43,184 bases of DNA. Origin: Bacteroidales bacterium (lineage in GTDB: Bacteria > Bacteroidota > Bacteroidia > Bacteroidales > UBA932). The DNA is taken from contig JAEEOM010000070.1 of assembly GCA_016284265.1 (NCBI GenBank), forward strand, positions 1-43,184. The letters run 5' to 3'. This document shows, piece after piece, positions 7,580 through 16,455 of the stretch; the stretch's first letter is position 1, and each line of letters begins with the position of its first letter. The position numbers and the translations under genes were made by a program. The notes under the pieces are model-generated. The model did no database searches and had not been told where the DNA came from. It saw nothing but the letters and a program-made list of their open reading frames with translations.

Positions 7580-9580
7580 CTACAGCGTACGGTACTTCTT
7601 TCCGTAGTAGAGTTGCTGTTCGATGAAGTCGTCGCCATAGACGATCTTGTAGTCGACGACTTTGCCGTCGTTGACAACGGGGACGATTTCGGGATTGATG
7701 AAACCGCGGTAGGGTTTGAGATCCAGGCTGGCGTAGCGTTCGAGCACTTCCTTGTGGAGGTCGGGATCGATGTTGACGGCGTAGTTCTGGACGAGGGCTT
7801 TGCCGGCTTCATAGTCGCCTTCCGACTTGATGCGCTGGATTTCAGCGAGCAGGTCGCCGAACAGGCCGCGGAGCTTCGTGAAATCGTTGATCACGAAGTA
7901 GGTTTTGCCGTCGCGCACTTTCTTTTCGATGACATTCTCGGCACGGCCTTTTTCATAGCACCAGTCGGCAATCAGCTTGCGGTTCTGCATATGGGCCTCG
8001 GTGTTCTGCTTACCAAGTTCCACGCGGCTGAACTGCGTCATGATACCGTTGCGGATATAACTCATGTATTCCGCCTTGTAGGCATCGGGATCGTCAAGCA
8101 GGCCGAGCTCGACCAGCTTCGGGTCGGCCAGATAGTAAAGGGCGAACAAGTCGGCGCGGGCCTCTTCGAGCGTGGAGGTGAATTCCTTCAGGGCATTGGC
8201 GGGCGTTTCGGGGAGCAGCTGGCCGCTGCCATGACCGAGACACTCGTGAAGGTCGGTATGCAGGTTGTCGGTGATGCTGCCGTATTTCTTGCAGAGATCG
8301 ATTTCGGCCTGGTCCCAGGCGAATTCGGAAAGGACGCTCTTGGGACGCTGTTCCGAAGCCATCTCGTACGCATCGGTGATGTTGGCGATGGTGACGGACT
8401 TGGAGCCGTGCTCCTTGCGGATCCAGTCGGCGTTGGGCAGGTTGATGCCGATGGCTGTGGCCGGATAGTTGTCGCCGGCGATGACCGCCACGTTGATGAC
8501 TTTCGCCGAGACGCCTTTCACCTCCTCCTTTCGGAATCGCGGATCGATCGGCGAGTGATCTTCGAACCACTGCGCGTTGCCGCTGATGATTTCCGTACGT
8601 TTCGAGGCTTCCCGGTCGCGGTAATTGACGATACCCTCCCAAGACGCCTTGCGGCCGAGAGGATCGTCGTAGTCTTCCACAAAACCGTTCACGAAGTCAA
8701 TGTCACTCTGCGTGTCAGCCACCCAGGTGATGTTGTATTTGTCCCACATCCGCAGGTCACCGGTGCGGTAGTAGGCGATCAGCTCGTCGATATACTGCTT
8801 CTGGACATCATTCTCGGCCACGGCTTTCGCGGCTTCCAGATGGCCGATGATCGCCTCCAGGGCAGGACCGTAGATGCCACCGACCTTCCAGGTCTTCTCG
8901 ACAATCTTGCCGTCTTCCTTGACCACCTTGCTGTTGAGGCCATAGCTGATGGGATGCGGGTCGGAGGGATTCTCCATCCGGGCGTAGAAATCGTTGACTT
9001 CCTGAGCCGTGACACCTTCATAGAAGTTGACGGCAGAAGCCTCCACCAGGTCCTTTTCGGTGCCCTGGTACTGCAAGGTCGGATAGAGGTCCGGATCATA
9101 GATTACCTGCAACAGGAACTCGGCGCGGGCCGGTTCGATGCCGGCGGCGTCCATCAGCGAGGCAAAATAAGATTTGGAGCAGGCCGGCAGAATCTTGTCG
9201 TTGGCATAGTGGTGATGGATGCCGTTGCTGAAGAACACCCGCTTGGCATAGACCAGGAAGTCTTCCCACTGCGGGGTATTGTGGCTGATCGCGGTATTTT
9301 CGAGGATCGCTTCCAAGGCGTGGCGGATTTCCAGGTTGTATTTGAAATTCTGGTCCCAGGTAATATCGCGGCCCGCTTTGGCCGCTTCGCTCAAATGATA
9401 GACATACTCCTTCTGCTGCAGGGAGAGGTCGTCCCAACCGGGCACCTGGTAACGCAGCACTTCGATATCGGCAAATTCGTCAATGGAGTATTTGAACTGC
9501 GGGTCTCCGGTCTTCGAACCGCAGGCGGTCAGCAGCATACCCAGTCCAGTTGTAACAATCATGGCTTTCAACAGTCTCAT
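7580..9580 (-). CDS. Dipeptidyl peptidase III family lipoprotein (M49)
   Basis: A 666-residue zinc exopeptidase that removes dipeptides from peptide N-termini. The M49 zinc motif HExxxH is present as HECLGH (445-450) and the second motif as EEARAD (472-477), the family's EExR(A/S)(E/D). An N-terminal lipobox (LLTACGS, Cys20) suggests an envelope-anchored enzyme, unlike the cytosolic eukaryotic forms. The promoter element CAAAGATA at 9620-9627 lies 39 bases before the ATG. It is divergent from the clostripain-family protease, giving two peptidase genes back to back. Confidence 0.93.
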   Translation of the reverse strand: MRLLKAMIVTTGLGMLLTACGSKTGDPQFKYSIDEFADIEVLRYQVPGWDDLSLQQKEYVYHLSEAAKAGRDITWDQNFKYNLEIRHALEAILENTAISHNTPQWEDFLVYAKRVFFSNGIHHHYANDKILPACSKSYFASLMDAAGIEPARAEFLLQVIYDPDLYPTLQYQGTEKDLVEASAVNFYEGVTAQEVNDFYARMENPSDPHPISYGLNSKVVKEDGKIVEKTWKVGGIYGPALEAIIGHLEAAKAVAENDVQKQYIDELIAYYRTGDLRMWDKYNITWVADTQSDIDFVNGFVEDYDDPLGRKASWEGIVNYRDREASKRTEIISGNAQWFEDHSPIDPRFRKEEVKGVSAKVINVAVIAGDNYPATAIGINLPNADWIRKEHGSKSVTIANITDAYEMASEQRPKSVLSEFAWDQAEIDLCKKYGSITDNLHTDLHECLGHGSGQLLPETPANALKEFTSTLEEARADLFALYYLADPKLVELGLLDDPDAYKAEYMSYIRNGIMTQFSRVELGKQNTEAHMQNRKLIADWCYEKGRAENVIEKKVRDGKTYFVINDFTKLRGLFGDLLAEIQRIKSEGDYEAGKALVQNYAVNIDPDLHKEVLERYASLDLKPYRGFINPEIVPVVNDGKVVDYKIVYGDDFIEQQLYYGKKYRTL

Positions 9581-9619
9581 TTCTTATAAAAATTTAGGAT
9601 TGGCACGGTTATTTCTTGG

Positions 9620-9627
9620 CAAAGATA
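9620..9627 (-). promoter_or_regulatory. -7 promoter element of the DPP III gene
   Basis: CAAAGATA reads TATCTTTG on the minus strand, an exact TAnnTTTG match. Only a weak match (TAATATTG) is seen for the plus-strand gene at 9668. Confidence 0.6.
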
Positions 9628-9667
9628 ATTAATTTATATAATATTGCCATTCAAACCCGGTATCGCC

Positions 9668-10810
9668 ATGAAACGATTCCTCCTCTTCCTGCTCGCCGCC
9701 CTGTGCCTGGCCGGCTGCCACAATCCCGAACGGGAAGCCCAGCGCCGGCAGGTCGTGCTGATGTATCTGGCCGGAAACAATTCGCTCTCGTCGGAAGGCG
9801 AGGCAGACTATGCCGGCATTAAGAAGTCGTGGCTTCCGCGGGAGAAAGACCGGGAGCAGATTTTCCTTGTCTTTCACCATTTCATCGACCAGACGCCGGT
9901 CCTCAAGCGGCTCTACCAGGACCGCCAAGGGAATACCATTGAAGAGATTATCACGGAGTATCCGTTCAACGCCAATTCGGCCGATCCTTCCATGCTCGCG
10001 ACCGTCATCGCTGATGCAGAGGCCGCTTGGCCGGCCGCCCGTCACGGGATGATCCTCTGGTCGCATGCCAGCGGCTTCCTCCCCGCCGGGTACTACAGCG
10101 ACCCCAAGGAACAGGCACGCGACATCGGACCGATGAGTTTCGGCGAAGACCATGGCGCGGAAATGGAACTGAGCGATCTGCGGAATGCGCTTTCCCGCTA
10201 TCACTACGAATTCATCCTGTTAGACTGTTGCCTGATGGCCAACGTGGAAGTGGCCTATGAACTCAGAAACTGCGGCGACTATCTGGTATTTTCCCCCACT
10301 GAAATCCTCTCGGACGGCTTCCCGTACGAATCGATCATCCAACCGCTGTTCACGCTTTCAGCGGAAGAATCGGCGAAGCAAGTCTGCCGGAGTTACATGG
10401 AGCAGTACCGCGCCCAGTCAGGACCCTACCAATCAGCGACTATTACGATGGTCCGGTCGGCCAGTCTCAACGCACTGGCCGCTGCCTGCAAACCCATCTT
10501 CCAGCAGCATCGGGAGCAGATCCTGACAATCGACCGGTCGCGGATCCAGCCTTACTTTCGCTTCAACAAGCACTGGTACTACGATCTTGACGATTTCGTG
10601 GGACGTGTCGCGACGGATGCCGAATACCGTGCCTTCATTGCCGCACTCGACCAGGCGGTGATCTTCAAAGATGCGACGGAGTCGTTCTTGTCCATCGACA
10701 TAACACATTATTCGGGCCTCAGCATTTACATACCGAGACCCGAATATACAGTCTTGAACAATTTCTACAAGACGCTCCAGTGGAACCAGGCTACCGGATT
10801 AATCCAATAG
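9668..10810 (+). CDS. Clostripain-family (C11) cysteine peptidase, lipoprotein
   Basis: A 380-residue protein with a lipobox LCLAGC (Cys17). The C11 core is clear: VVLMYLAGNNSL, the catalytic histidine in ILWSHASGF (His133), and the catalytic cysteine in ILLDCCLMANVEVAYEL (Cys188 by alignment to the DACLM pattern). These enzymes usually cleave after Arg or Lys and self-activate. The ATG at 9668 begins the signal peptide directly; the upstream ATG at 9644 adds eight residues without support. The gene ends 30 bases from the convergent rubrerythrin gene, with no hairpin between them. Confidence 0.88.
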   Translation: MKRFLLFLLAALCLAGCHNPEREAQRRQVVLMYLAGNNSLSSEGEADYAGIKKSWLPREKDREQIFLVFHHFIDQTPVLKRLYQDRQGNTIEEIITEYPFNANSADPSMLATVIADAEAAWPAARHGMILWSHASGFLPAGYYSDPKEQARDIGPMSFGEDHGAEMELSDLRNALSRYHYEFILLDCCLMANVEVAYELRNCGDYLVFSPTEILSDGFPYESIIQPLFTLSAEESAKQVCRSYMEQYRAQSGPYQSATITMVRSASLNALAAACKPIFQQHREQILTIDRSRIQPYFRFNKHWYYDLDDFVGRVATDAEYRAFIAALDQAVIFKDATESFLSIDITHYSGLSIYIPRPEYTVLNNFYKTLQWNQATGLIQ

Positions 10811-10840
10811 CGTAACGCCGCTCCACCAGACTCACGCACT

Positions 10841-11395
10841 TTATTTCTTGAAGTAGCGATTGTAGAGGCCCTCGAAGCCTTTGCCATGGCGTGCTTCGTC
10901 CTTGGCCATTTCGTGGACGGAGTCGTGGATGGCGTCGTAGTTGAGCTGCTTGGCACGGGTGGCGATGGCTTTCTTGCCCTCGCAGGCACCGGCCTCGGCT
11001 TCCATGCGTTTCTTGAGGTTGGTCTCAGTATCCCAGACCATTTCGCCCAGCAATTCGCAGATCTTGGCGGCGTGCTCGGCCTCTTCCCAGGCGTAACGCT
11101 TGAAAGCGTCGGCTACTTCGGGATAACCCTCGCGGTCGGCCTGACGGCTCATGGCCAGATACATGCCCACTTCGGAGCATTCACCGCGGAAGTGATCCTG
11201 CAGGCCTTGCCAGACTTCGGGATCGCAGCCTTTCGCCACGCCGAGCTTGTGCTCATCGACGAAGGTCAGGCCGCCTTCGCTCTGGACCAGTTCATTGAAT
11301 TTGGCCTTCGGGGCCTTGCATTGGGGGCATCTTTCGGGCGCTTCGGGGCCCTCGTGCACGTAACCGCAGACGGTGCAGATCCATTTCTTTGCCAT
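10841..11395 (-). CDS. Reverse rubrerythrin (N-terminal rubredoxin domain)
   Basis: A 184-residue non-haem iron peroxidase-type protein for oxidative-stress defence in anaerobes. The rubredoxin-like Fe(Cys)4 site comes first (CTVCG, Cys7/Cys10, and CPQC, Cys23/Cys26). The ferritin-like four-helix di-iron domain follows, with ligand helices visible as [23 protein letters not shown] and [10 protein letters not shown]. Classical rubrerythrin has the opposite domain order, so this is the 'reverse' class. The ATG at 11395 starts at the rubredoxin domain; the longer frame from 11458 reads through the promoter (CAAATATA at 11446-11453). Confidence 0.92.
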   Translation of the reverse strand: MAKKWICTVCGYVHEGPEAPERCPQCKAPKAKFNELVQSEGGLTFVDEHKLGVAKGCDPEVWQGLQDHFRGECSEVGMYLAMSRQADREGYPEVADAFKRYAWEEAEHAAKICELLGEMVWDTETNLKKRMEAEAGACEGKKAIATRAKQLNYDAIHDSVHEMAKDEARHGKGFEGLYNRYFKK

Positions 11396-11445
11396 AGTGT
11401 TTCTATTTTTAAGGTTGTTTAATTTAGAATTATTATAATCTAATG

Positions 11446-11493
11446 CAAATATATACATTATCCACTGATTTACAAAAATTTTTCATACCTTTG
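11446..11493. promoter_or_regulatory. Divergent promoters of the rubrerythrin gene and rplY
   Basis: CAAATATA (11446-11453) reads TATATTTG for the rubrerythrin gene, and TACCTTTG (11486-11493) serves rplY. Both match TAnnTTTG. Confidence 0.65.
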
Positions 11494-11502
11494 CAGCCGC
11501 TT

Positions 11503-11548
11503 AAAAGGGAACCCTTTTGGTGCAATGGGAGCCGGGCCCGTCCCGGCT
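11503..11548 (+). promoter_or_regulatory. Structured 5' leader of rplY-pth
   Basis: Between the predicted transcription start and the rplY ATG lie two hairpins: AAAAGGG/CCCTTTT (11503-11518) and AGCCGGG/CCCGGCT (11530-11548, 5-base loop). A leader of about 80 bases with stable stems fits a ribosomal-protein autoregulatory leader, but no T-run or anti-SD pairing is evident. Confidence 0.45.
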
Positions 11549-11576
11549 TGAGTAACACATTTTAAATCAAACAGCA

Positions 11577-12152
11577 ATGAAGCATTTCGAACTCAAAGGT
11601 AAGAAGAGAATTACCGGTAAGAAGGCTGACGTCAAGAGCGTCCGCAAAGAAGAGAGAGTGCCTTGCGTCATCTACGGCGCCGGCATTGACAACGTTTCTT
11701 TCTCCGTCGACGAGAAGGAGCTGAAGGGTCTCACCCACACTCCGTACTCCCACATCGTGGACCTCGACATCGAAGGTGAAGGCCACCAGGCAATCCTCAA
11801 GGCGATCCAGTATCACCCGGTCACCGACCGCGCCCTCCACGTGGACTTCCTCGCCCTCGACCCGTCCAAGCCCGTCACCATCGACGTGCCCATCAAGATC
11901 ACCGGCAACTCCATCGGTGTCCGCCAGGGTGGCAAACTGAATGTTCCGACCCGCAAGCTCAAAGTCTGCGGCATGGCCGAAAACCTGCCCGACGAACTTC
12001 CGGTCGACATCACCAACCTCGGCCTGGGCAAGCAGATCAACGCCGGCGACCTCAAGTACGACGGTTTCCAGATCGTTTCGCCGAAGGGTACGCTGGTCTG
12101 CGCCGTCCGCGCTACCCGCAACTCCGCCGCCGCTGCCGAGACGGCCGAATAA
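11577..12152 (+). CDS. rplY: 50S ribosomal protein L25/general stress protein Ctc
   Basis: A 191-residue member of the long (CTC-type) bL25 family that binds 5S rRNA. The N-terminal L25 barrel (ELKGKKRITGKKADVKSVR, then RVPCVIYG) is followed by the TL5/CTC C-terminal beta domain (HVDFLALDPSKPVTIDVPI, then VDITNLGLGKQINAGDL) and an alanine-rich tail. The gene is 9 bases upstream of pth, the conserved rplY-pth order. A structured leader precedes it. Confidence 0.95.
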   Translation: MKHFELKGKKRITGKKADVKSVRKEERVPCVIYGAGIDNVSFSVDEKELKGLTHTPYSHIVDLDIEGEGHQAILKAIQYHPVTDRALHVDFLALDPSKPVTIDVPIKITGNSIGVRQGGKLNVPTRKLKVCGMAENLPDELPVDITNLGLGKQINAGDLKYDGFQIVSPKGTLVCAVRATRNSAAAAETAE

Positions 12153-12161
12153 TTCCTTCTT

Positions 12162-12785
12162 ATGAACTATCTTGTCGTCGGTCTGGGCAACATCGGTGAA
12201 GAATACGCCGCCACCCGACACAATATGGGTTTTATGGTATTGGATGCCTGGGCTCAGGCATCCAATGCTGTTTTTACTGTCGGACGCTACGGCGCCACGA
12301 CGGAGATTTCGTTCAAGGGGCAGAAATTCTTCCTGCTGAAACCTTCTACCTATATGAACCTGAGCGGCAAGGCCGTGCACTACTGGCTCCAGAAGACCCG
12401 CATCCCGCAGGAGAATCTGCTGGTGGTGGTCGATGACCTGGCCATCCCTTTCGGGACACTCCGGTTGCGCAAGCGCGGCTCTGCCGGCGGGCACAATGGC
12501 CTCAAGAGCATCGACTACTCCCTGGCCAGCGACGATTATGCCCGGTTGCGCGTCGGAACAGGCAATGGCGGATTCGCCGAAGGCCACCAGGTGGACTTCG
12601 TGCTGGGTGAACTGCTGCTCGAAGAGAAACGGGCCATGCCCGAGTTGCTGGAACGGGCCATCGCCTGCATCAAATGCTATGGCACCGAAGGTATTGACCG
12701 GGCCATGACCCAGTTCAACCGTTCCAAACCGGCGGCTGAGTCTCAGTCGTCGTCTCCTGAATCATCAACAAAGAAAGAGCCGTAG
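12162..12785 (+). CDS. pth: Peptidyl-tRNA hydrolase
   Basis: A 207-residue enzyme releasing tRNA from peptidyl-tRNA drop-off products. The active-site residues are where expected: Asn10 and His20 (VVGLGNIGEEYAATRHNMGF), YMNLSG (Asn66), the VVVDDLAIPFG aspartate and GGHNGLKSI (Asn112). It is co-transcribed with rplY. The last 43 bases overlap the 3' end of the convergent S4-domain gene. A polar, serine-rich tail (PAAESQSSSPESSTKKEP) extends beyond the usual end and is produced by the overlap region. Confidence 0.95.
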   Translation: MNYLVVGLGNIGEEYAATRHNMGFMVLDAWAQASNAVFTVGRYGATTEISFKGQKFFLLKPSTYMNLSGKAVHYWLQKTRIPQENLLVVVDDLAIPFGTLRLRKRGSAGGHNGLKSIDYSLASDDYARLRVGTGNGGFAEGHQVDFVLGELLLEEKRAMPELLERAIACIKCYGTEGIDRAMTQFNRSKPAAESQSSSPESSTKKEP

Positions 12786-13147
12786 AGCGAATCCATCTCG
12801 CGGCGCTCTTTCTTGGTGGGACGGCCCGTCCCGCGATCCCGGCGGATGAAGAAGGTTTCCACCGGCGCGTGCAGTTTGTCGAGTTCGCTCTGTGGCGTAA
12901 GATTTTCGGCATAGGTGGGCACATCCTTGGCCCCGACCCGCTTCTCCAGCGGCGCCAATACTTTATAGGTATAAAGAACCGGCCCTTTGCGGACGTTGAT
13001 CACGTCGCCGGCCTTCACTTCGCGGGCCGGCTTGACATCGGTCCCGCCCACCGTGACCTTACTCCCCTTGCAGGCATCGGTAGCATCGGTCCGCGTCTTG
13101 TAGACACGGATGGCCCAAAGAAATTTATCAATTCTGACGGAATCCAT
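12743..13147 (-). CDS. S4 RNA-binding domain protein, HSP15-like
   Basis: A 134-residue protein with an N-terminal S4 domain (VRIDKFLWAIRVYKTRTDA, then CKGSKVTVGGTDVKPAREV, about residues 4-60) and a basic C-terminal tail (RRDRGTGRPTKKERRE) ending in acidic residues. This is the layout of HslR/HSP15, which binds 50S subunits carrying stalled nascent chains. Being tail-to-tail with pth, another stalled-translation rescue factor, is suggestive but may be chance. The 3' ends overlap by 43 bases. Confidence 0.88.
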   Translation of the reverse strand: MDSVRIDKFLWAIRVYKTRTDATDACKGSKVTVGGTDVKPAREVKAGDVINVRKGPVLYTYKVLAPLEKRVGAKDVPTYAENLTPQSELDKLHAPVETFFIRRDRGTGRPTKKERREMDSLYGSFFVDDSGDDD

Positions 13148-13176
13148 GGCGTTCGAGTTAACGGTTACTCACATGC

Positions 13177-13215
13177 AAAAAAAGGACCGCCCCGGATAGA
13201 GGCGGTCCCTTTTTT
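13177..13215. terminator. Bidirectional terminator
   Basis: GGACCGCC (13184-13191) pairs with GGCGGTCC (13201-13208), with seven A before and a T-run after. On the minus strand it ends the histone H1-like transcript. Confidence 0.85.
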
Positions 13216-13231
13216 CAAAACAACGGAGAGC

Positions 13232-13405
13232 TTATTTGGCAGCCTCAACCGACGCTTTCCGGAAATCCTTCATCAGCTTGCAGATGTTGAGAGCGTTCTT
13301 GCGAGCACGGGTACCGGCAGCTTTGTTGCCTTTGGTCACCTGAAGGTTGGCGTTCGCCTGGAAGAGGGCGATCTCCGCATTGATTTGTTCAACGAGTTCT
13401 TTCAT
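13232..13405 (-). CDS. Histone H1-like protein (57 residues)
   Basis: A very small basic protein: it begins MKELVEQINAEIALFQAN, has a central NKAAGTRARKNALNICKL segment and ends KDFRKASVEAAK. It matches the short histone H1-like nucleoid proteins common in Bacteroidales. An ATG at 13405, a -7 element (CAAAATTA on the plus strand, 13467-13474, reading TAATTTTG) and a terminator at 13177-13215 make a complete single-gene unit. DNA binding is inferred from family resemblance and basic charge. Confidence 0.85.
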   Translation of the reverse strand: MKELVEQINAEIALFQANANLQVTKGNKAAGTRARKNALNICKLMKDFRKASVEAAK

Positions 13406-13466
13406 GGTTTTTGGGGTTATTATTTTAATGAATAAATATGTGAAATTTCGTCTAACTATTTGATTT

Positions 13467-13474
13467 CAAAATTA
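13467..13474 (-). promoter_or_regulatory. -7 promoter element of the H1-like gene
   Basis: CAAAATTA on the plus strand reads TAATTTTG on the minus strand, giving a leader of roughly 55-60 bases. Confidence 0.55.
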
Positions 13475-13536
13475 AAAAGCTTCAACCAATATTCCAAATT
13501 TTCCATGAAAAAATTGAAAAAAAGATGGGATTTCCG

Positions 13537-15024
13537 CTAAAAACCGTGCTCCCGCACGGTATAGCGGCCATAACCAGGTTTATCTTCTTCCGTATCAATC
13601 CGATATCGCGGCTTTCCTGCCTTGGTCGAGACGCTCTGCTGCGTGGCGGAAGGCAGGGCAGGCCAGGTGCCGGAGACCAGGTGGGTCAGGCAGGCCTTGA
13701 TGTCGCTCTCCTCGACGCCGAAGTCGTGATACAGATCGTCCGGACGGTAGTTGTCGGGCACGAAACCATCCCACGGGATAGATTCGCCCCGGGAATTCTG
13801 GTTGAAGAAAGCAATGGGCAGGAACACCCACTGGAGTTTGTCATAATTGCCCTTGTTGTACGCCTGATAGTCTGAATTCGAGCCGGGGTACATCAGTACA
13901 TACATGCCGTTGGGCTTGCCGTAGGTAGTGTCGCCCACCATCTGCATCTTTTCGCCCATATACGGCTTGAGTCCGTTCATCACCATCTCGCTGGCCGAAG
14001 CGGTACCCGGTCCGGTGATGAAATAGATGCGGTCGAGGTCGAGTGAGGCGGCGTTCGCACCGATGTTGTAGGTGTTGTTCTCATCCTTGAAGGAGTCGTC
14101 GAGTGTACCCAGATAGCTGTTGTGCTTACGGATCACGTAAGGCTTACCGACTGCTGACTTGGGGGCCAGATAGGTCATCAGCGTGTCGCTGGCGCGGGAA
14201 TCACCGCCGCCGTTGTAGCGCAGGTCCACAATCAGGTTGCGGATACCCTGGTCGTGGAACCAGGTCATCGATTCGGCGATATCGCCCAGGAAATTGGCCT
14301 TGAAGGCCATGAAATGAAAATAGCCCACCGGTACGGACAGGCCTGGAAACTCCCCGGGCTGGATGATGCGGGTGATCAGGTTGGTGTGCGTACGAAGCTC
14401 AGGCAGCATCGACGCCGTGAAAGTGGTATCGCGCCCGTCGACGAGGCGGAACGTGAATGTCTGCGGGGACTTGAAGAAGTTGTCCTGATAGATTTTCAGC
14501 TTTTCGTTGGTAAAGGGGGCGTTGGGCAGGTCTTCCACGTTCTGCCCGTTGATGTGGGTCAGGACGGCACCCCGGGTGATGCCGTAGGGCTCGAAGGGAG
14601 AACCTGGATAGATATACCGGACGCGCAACCCATAATCCTTATAATACTCCACAGCCTGGCCGAGGCTGATTCCCCAGGTGCCGGTGATCACGCCAGTCTC
14701 GTCGGAGATGTAATACTCCTTGTCGCACATCCAGCTCCAGCGGTCATCCTTGTAGAGCATCTTTTCGAAGAAATCGTAAATATCGTAGTCGTACGGCTTG
14801 AGGGTCGCGTTGCGATCCTTGACCTCGTCGCGCCACCAGTAATAGACATCCATATATTGTGTCCGCAGATAGGTCTTGGCCTGATAATCAACATCTGCCG
14901 CAATCCGGGCCTTTTCCTCATCGTCCTGGGGATCCGAGGGACAGGCCTGCAACAGCAGCAGCATCGGAAGCATCGCGGCCAGCCAAAAGCGGTGCAGGGT
15001 TTTCCCTTTCATTTTCAATCTCAT
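13537..15024 (-). CDS. S41 family (C-terminal processing) peptidase, lipoprotein
   Basis: A 495-residue envelope serine protease. A lipobox (LLLLQACPS, Cys28) follows the signal. A PDZ-like segment (RVRYIYPGSPFEPYGITRG, then LTHINGQNVEDL) precedes the S41 core. The core shows the family's NLIVDLRYNGGGDS, the catalytic serine in GPGTASASEMV (Ser343) and the catalytic lysine in TTYGKPNG (Lys370). Starts at 15024 and 15012 are both possible (MRLKMKGK); the second begins closer to the signal peptide. The promoter is one half of a palindrome shared with the symporter gene. Confidence 0.9.
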   Translation of the reverse strand: MRLKMKGKTLHRFWLAAMLPMLLLLQACPSDPQDDEEKARIAADVDYQAKTYLRTQYMDVYYWWRDEVKDRNATLKPYDYDIYDFFEKMLYKDDRWSWMCDKEYYISDETGVITGTWGISLGQAVEYYKDYGLRVRYIYPGSPFEPYGITRGAVLTHINGQNVEDLPNAPFTNEKLKIYQDNFFKSPQTFTFRLVDGRDTTFTASMLPELRTHTNLITRIIQPGEFPGLSVPVGYFHFMAFKANFLGDIAESMTWFHDQGIRNLIVDLRYNGGGDSRASDTLMTYLAPKSAVGKPYVIRKHNSYLGTLDDSFKDENNTYNIGANAASLDLDRIYFITGPGTASASEMVMNGLKPYMGEKMQMVGDTTYGKPNGMYVLMYPGSNSDYQAYNKGNYDKLQWVFLPIAFFNQNSRGESIPWDGFVPDNYRPDDLYHDFGVEESDIKACLTHLVSGTWPALPSATQQSVSTKAGKPRYRIDTEEDKPGYGRYTVREHGF

Positions 15025-15029
15025 TTTAG

Positions 15030-15045
15030 TATCTTTGCAAAGATA
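15030..15045. promoter_or_regulatory. Palindromic divergent promoter TATCTTTGCAAAGATA
   Basis: A perfect 16-bp palindrome formed by two abutting TAnnTTTG elements (TATCTTTG on each strand). The left-hand gene is the S41 protease (start 15024), the right-hand gene the symporter (start 15057). Confidence 0.8.
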
Positions 15046-15056
15046 ACGTTTTTTCC

Positions 15057-16445
15057 ATGAATTCAGTCGCGACCCTCATCGAAAAGATATCGTCCGCCGT
15101 ATGGGGCTGGCCGATGATCATCCTCCTGCTTGGCACCCACGTTTTTATGACCCTCCGGCTGCGATTCCCGCAACTGCGGGTGGGCAAGGCCATCCGGCTT
15201 TCCGTTACCAAAGACAAAAACGCGCAGGGGGACGTCAGCCAATTCGGCGCCCTGGCCACGGCCCTGGCGGCCACCATCGGCACCGGTAACATCGTCGGCG
15301 TGGCCACGGCCGTCACGCTTGGCGGACCCGGCGCCGTGCTCTGGTGCTGGATCACGGGCGTCTTCGGCATGGCTACCAAGTATTCGGAAGGCCTGCTCGC
15401 CGTCAAGTACCGCGTCCAGACGAAGGACGGACGAATGCTCGGCGGCCCGATGTTCGCCCTGGAGCGCGGCCTGCACGCCAAATGGCTGGCCATCCTTTTT
15501 GCCGTCTTCACGGCCCTGGCCGCCTTCGGCATCGGCAACACCGTCCAGGCCAACTCCATCTCGATGTTGCTCAATGAGACTTACGGTTTCTCCCAGTATG
15601 TGGTGGGTATCATCGTGGCCCTGCTGGTGCTGCTGGTCATCGTCTTCGGCGTGAAAGGCATCGCCCGGGTCTGCTCGGCGCTCGTTCCGTTCATGGCGGC
15701 CTTCTACGTGCTGGGCTGCCTGGTGATTCTCGGCCTGAACTGGTCGGTCCTGGGCGAAAGCATCCGGCTCATCTGCCGCTCCGCTTTCACGGCCCGTGCC
15801 GCCGGCGGCGGATTCATCGGAACCACCGTCCTGATGGCCTGCCGCTTCGGTATCGCCCGCGGTCTCTTTTCCAATGAGTCCGGTCTAGGTTCCGCTCCGA
15901 TTGTCGCCGCCGCCGCCCAGACCCGCAACCCCGTGCGGCAGGCGCTCGTCTCCTCCACCGGCACCTTCTGGGATACGGTCGTGGTCTGCGCCCTGACCGG
16001 CCTGGTACTGGTGAGCAGCATCGTGGCCCATCCTGACATCGACTGCACGCAGGGCGCGGCCCTCACCAAGGCAGCCTTCGACAAGTTGCCCTACGTCGGG
16101 CCGCTGATCCTCTCCATCGGCATCGTTACCTTTGCGTTCTCCACCATCCTGGGTTGGTCGTACTATGGCGAACGGGCCATCGAATACCTGGCCGGACACA
16201 GCCAGAAGGCCAGGAGAATCATCATCGGCATCTACAGGACCCTGTTCATCGCCGCCGTCTTCGCCGGCTCCGTGCTGAGTCTCTCGGTGGTGTGGAACCT
16301 GGCCGACATCGCCAACGCACTGATGGCTATTCCGAACCTCGTGGCCATCCTGCTGCTCAGCGGCGTCATCGCCCGCGAAACCAAGAAATACCTGTGGGAA
16401 AACCGGCTGGACGAGGACAGCGGCGAAGAGCCGCCGGTCCTTTAG
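15057..16445 (+). CDS. Alanine/glycine:cation symporter (AGCS family)
   Basis: A 462-residue inner-membrane transporter taking up alanine or glycine with Na+ or H+. The family signatures are QFGALATALAATIGTGNIVG, the GGPGAVLWCWITG segment, FSNESGLGSAPIVAAAAQT and the GWSYYGERAIEYL motif near the end. About ten to eleven hydrophobic spans are visible. It is monocistronic by position, with the promoter palindrome upstream and a hairpin-rich repeat right after the stop. Confidence 0.93.
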   Translation: MNSVATLIEKISSAVWGWPMIILLLGTHVFMTLRLRFPQLRVGKAIRLSVTKDKNAQGDVSQFGALATALAATIGTGNIVGVATAVTLGGPGAVLWCWITGVFGMATKYSEGLLAVKYRVQTKDGRMLGGPMFALERGLHAKWLAILFAVFTALAAFGIGNTVQANSISMLLNETYGFSQYVVGIIVALLVLLVIVFGVKGIARVCSALVPFMAAFYVLGCLVILGLNWSVLGESIRLICRSAFTARAAGGGFIGTTVLMACRFGIARGLFSNESGLGSAPIVAAAAQTRNPVRQALVSSTGTFWDTVVVCALTGLVLVSSIVAHPDIDCTQGAALTKAAFDKLPYVGPLILSIGIVTFAFSTILGWSYYGERAIEYLAGHSQKARRIIIGIYRTLFIAAVFAGSVLSLSVVWNLADIANALMAIPNLVAILLLSGVIARETKKYLWENRLDEDSGEEPPVL

Positions 16446-16455
16446 ACGGCGTCTC

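Noticed and set aside
11503-11560. Cobalamin-riboswitch-like string (AAAAGGGAA, then GGTGCAA, then a CCCG block)
   Set aside because: The blocks occur in the right order, but the stems pair locally as simple hairpins, the conserved ACTGT-type ending is absent, and rplY-pth has no link to cobalamin.
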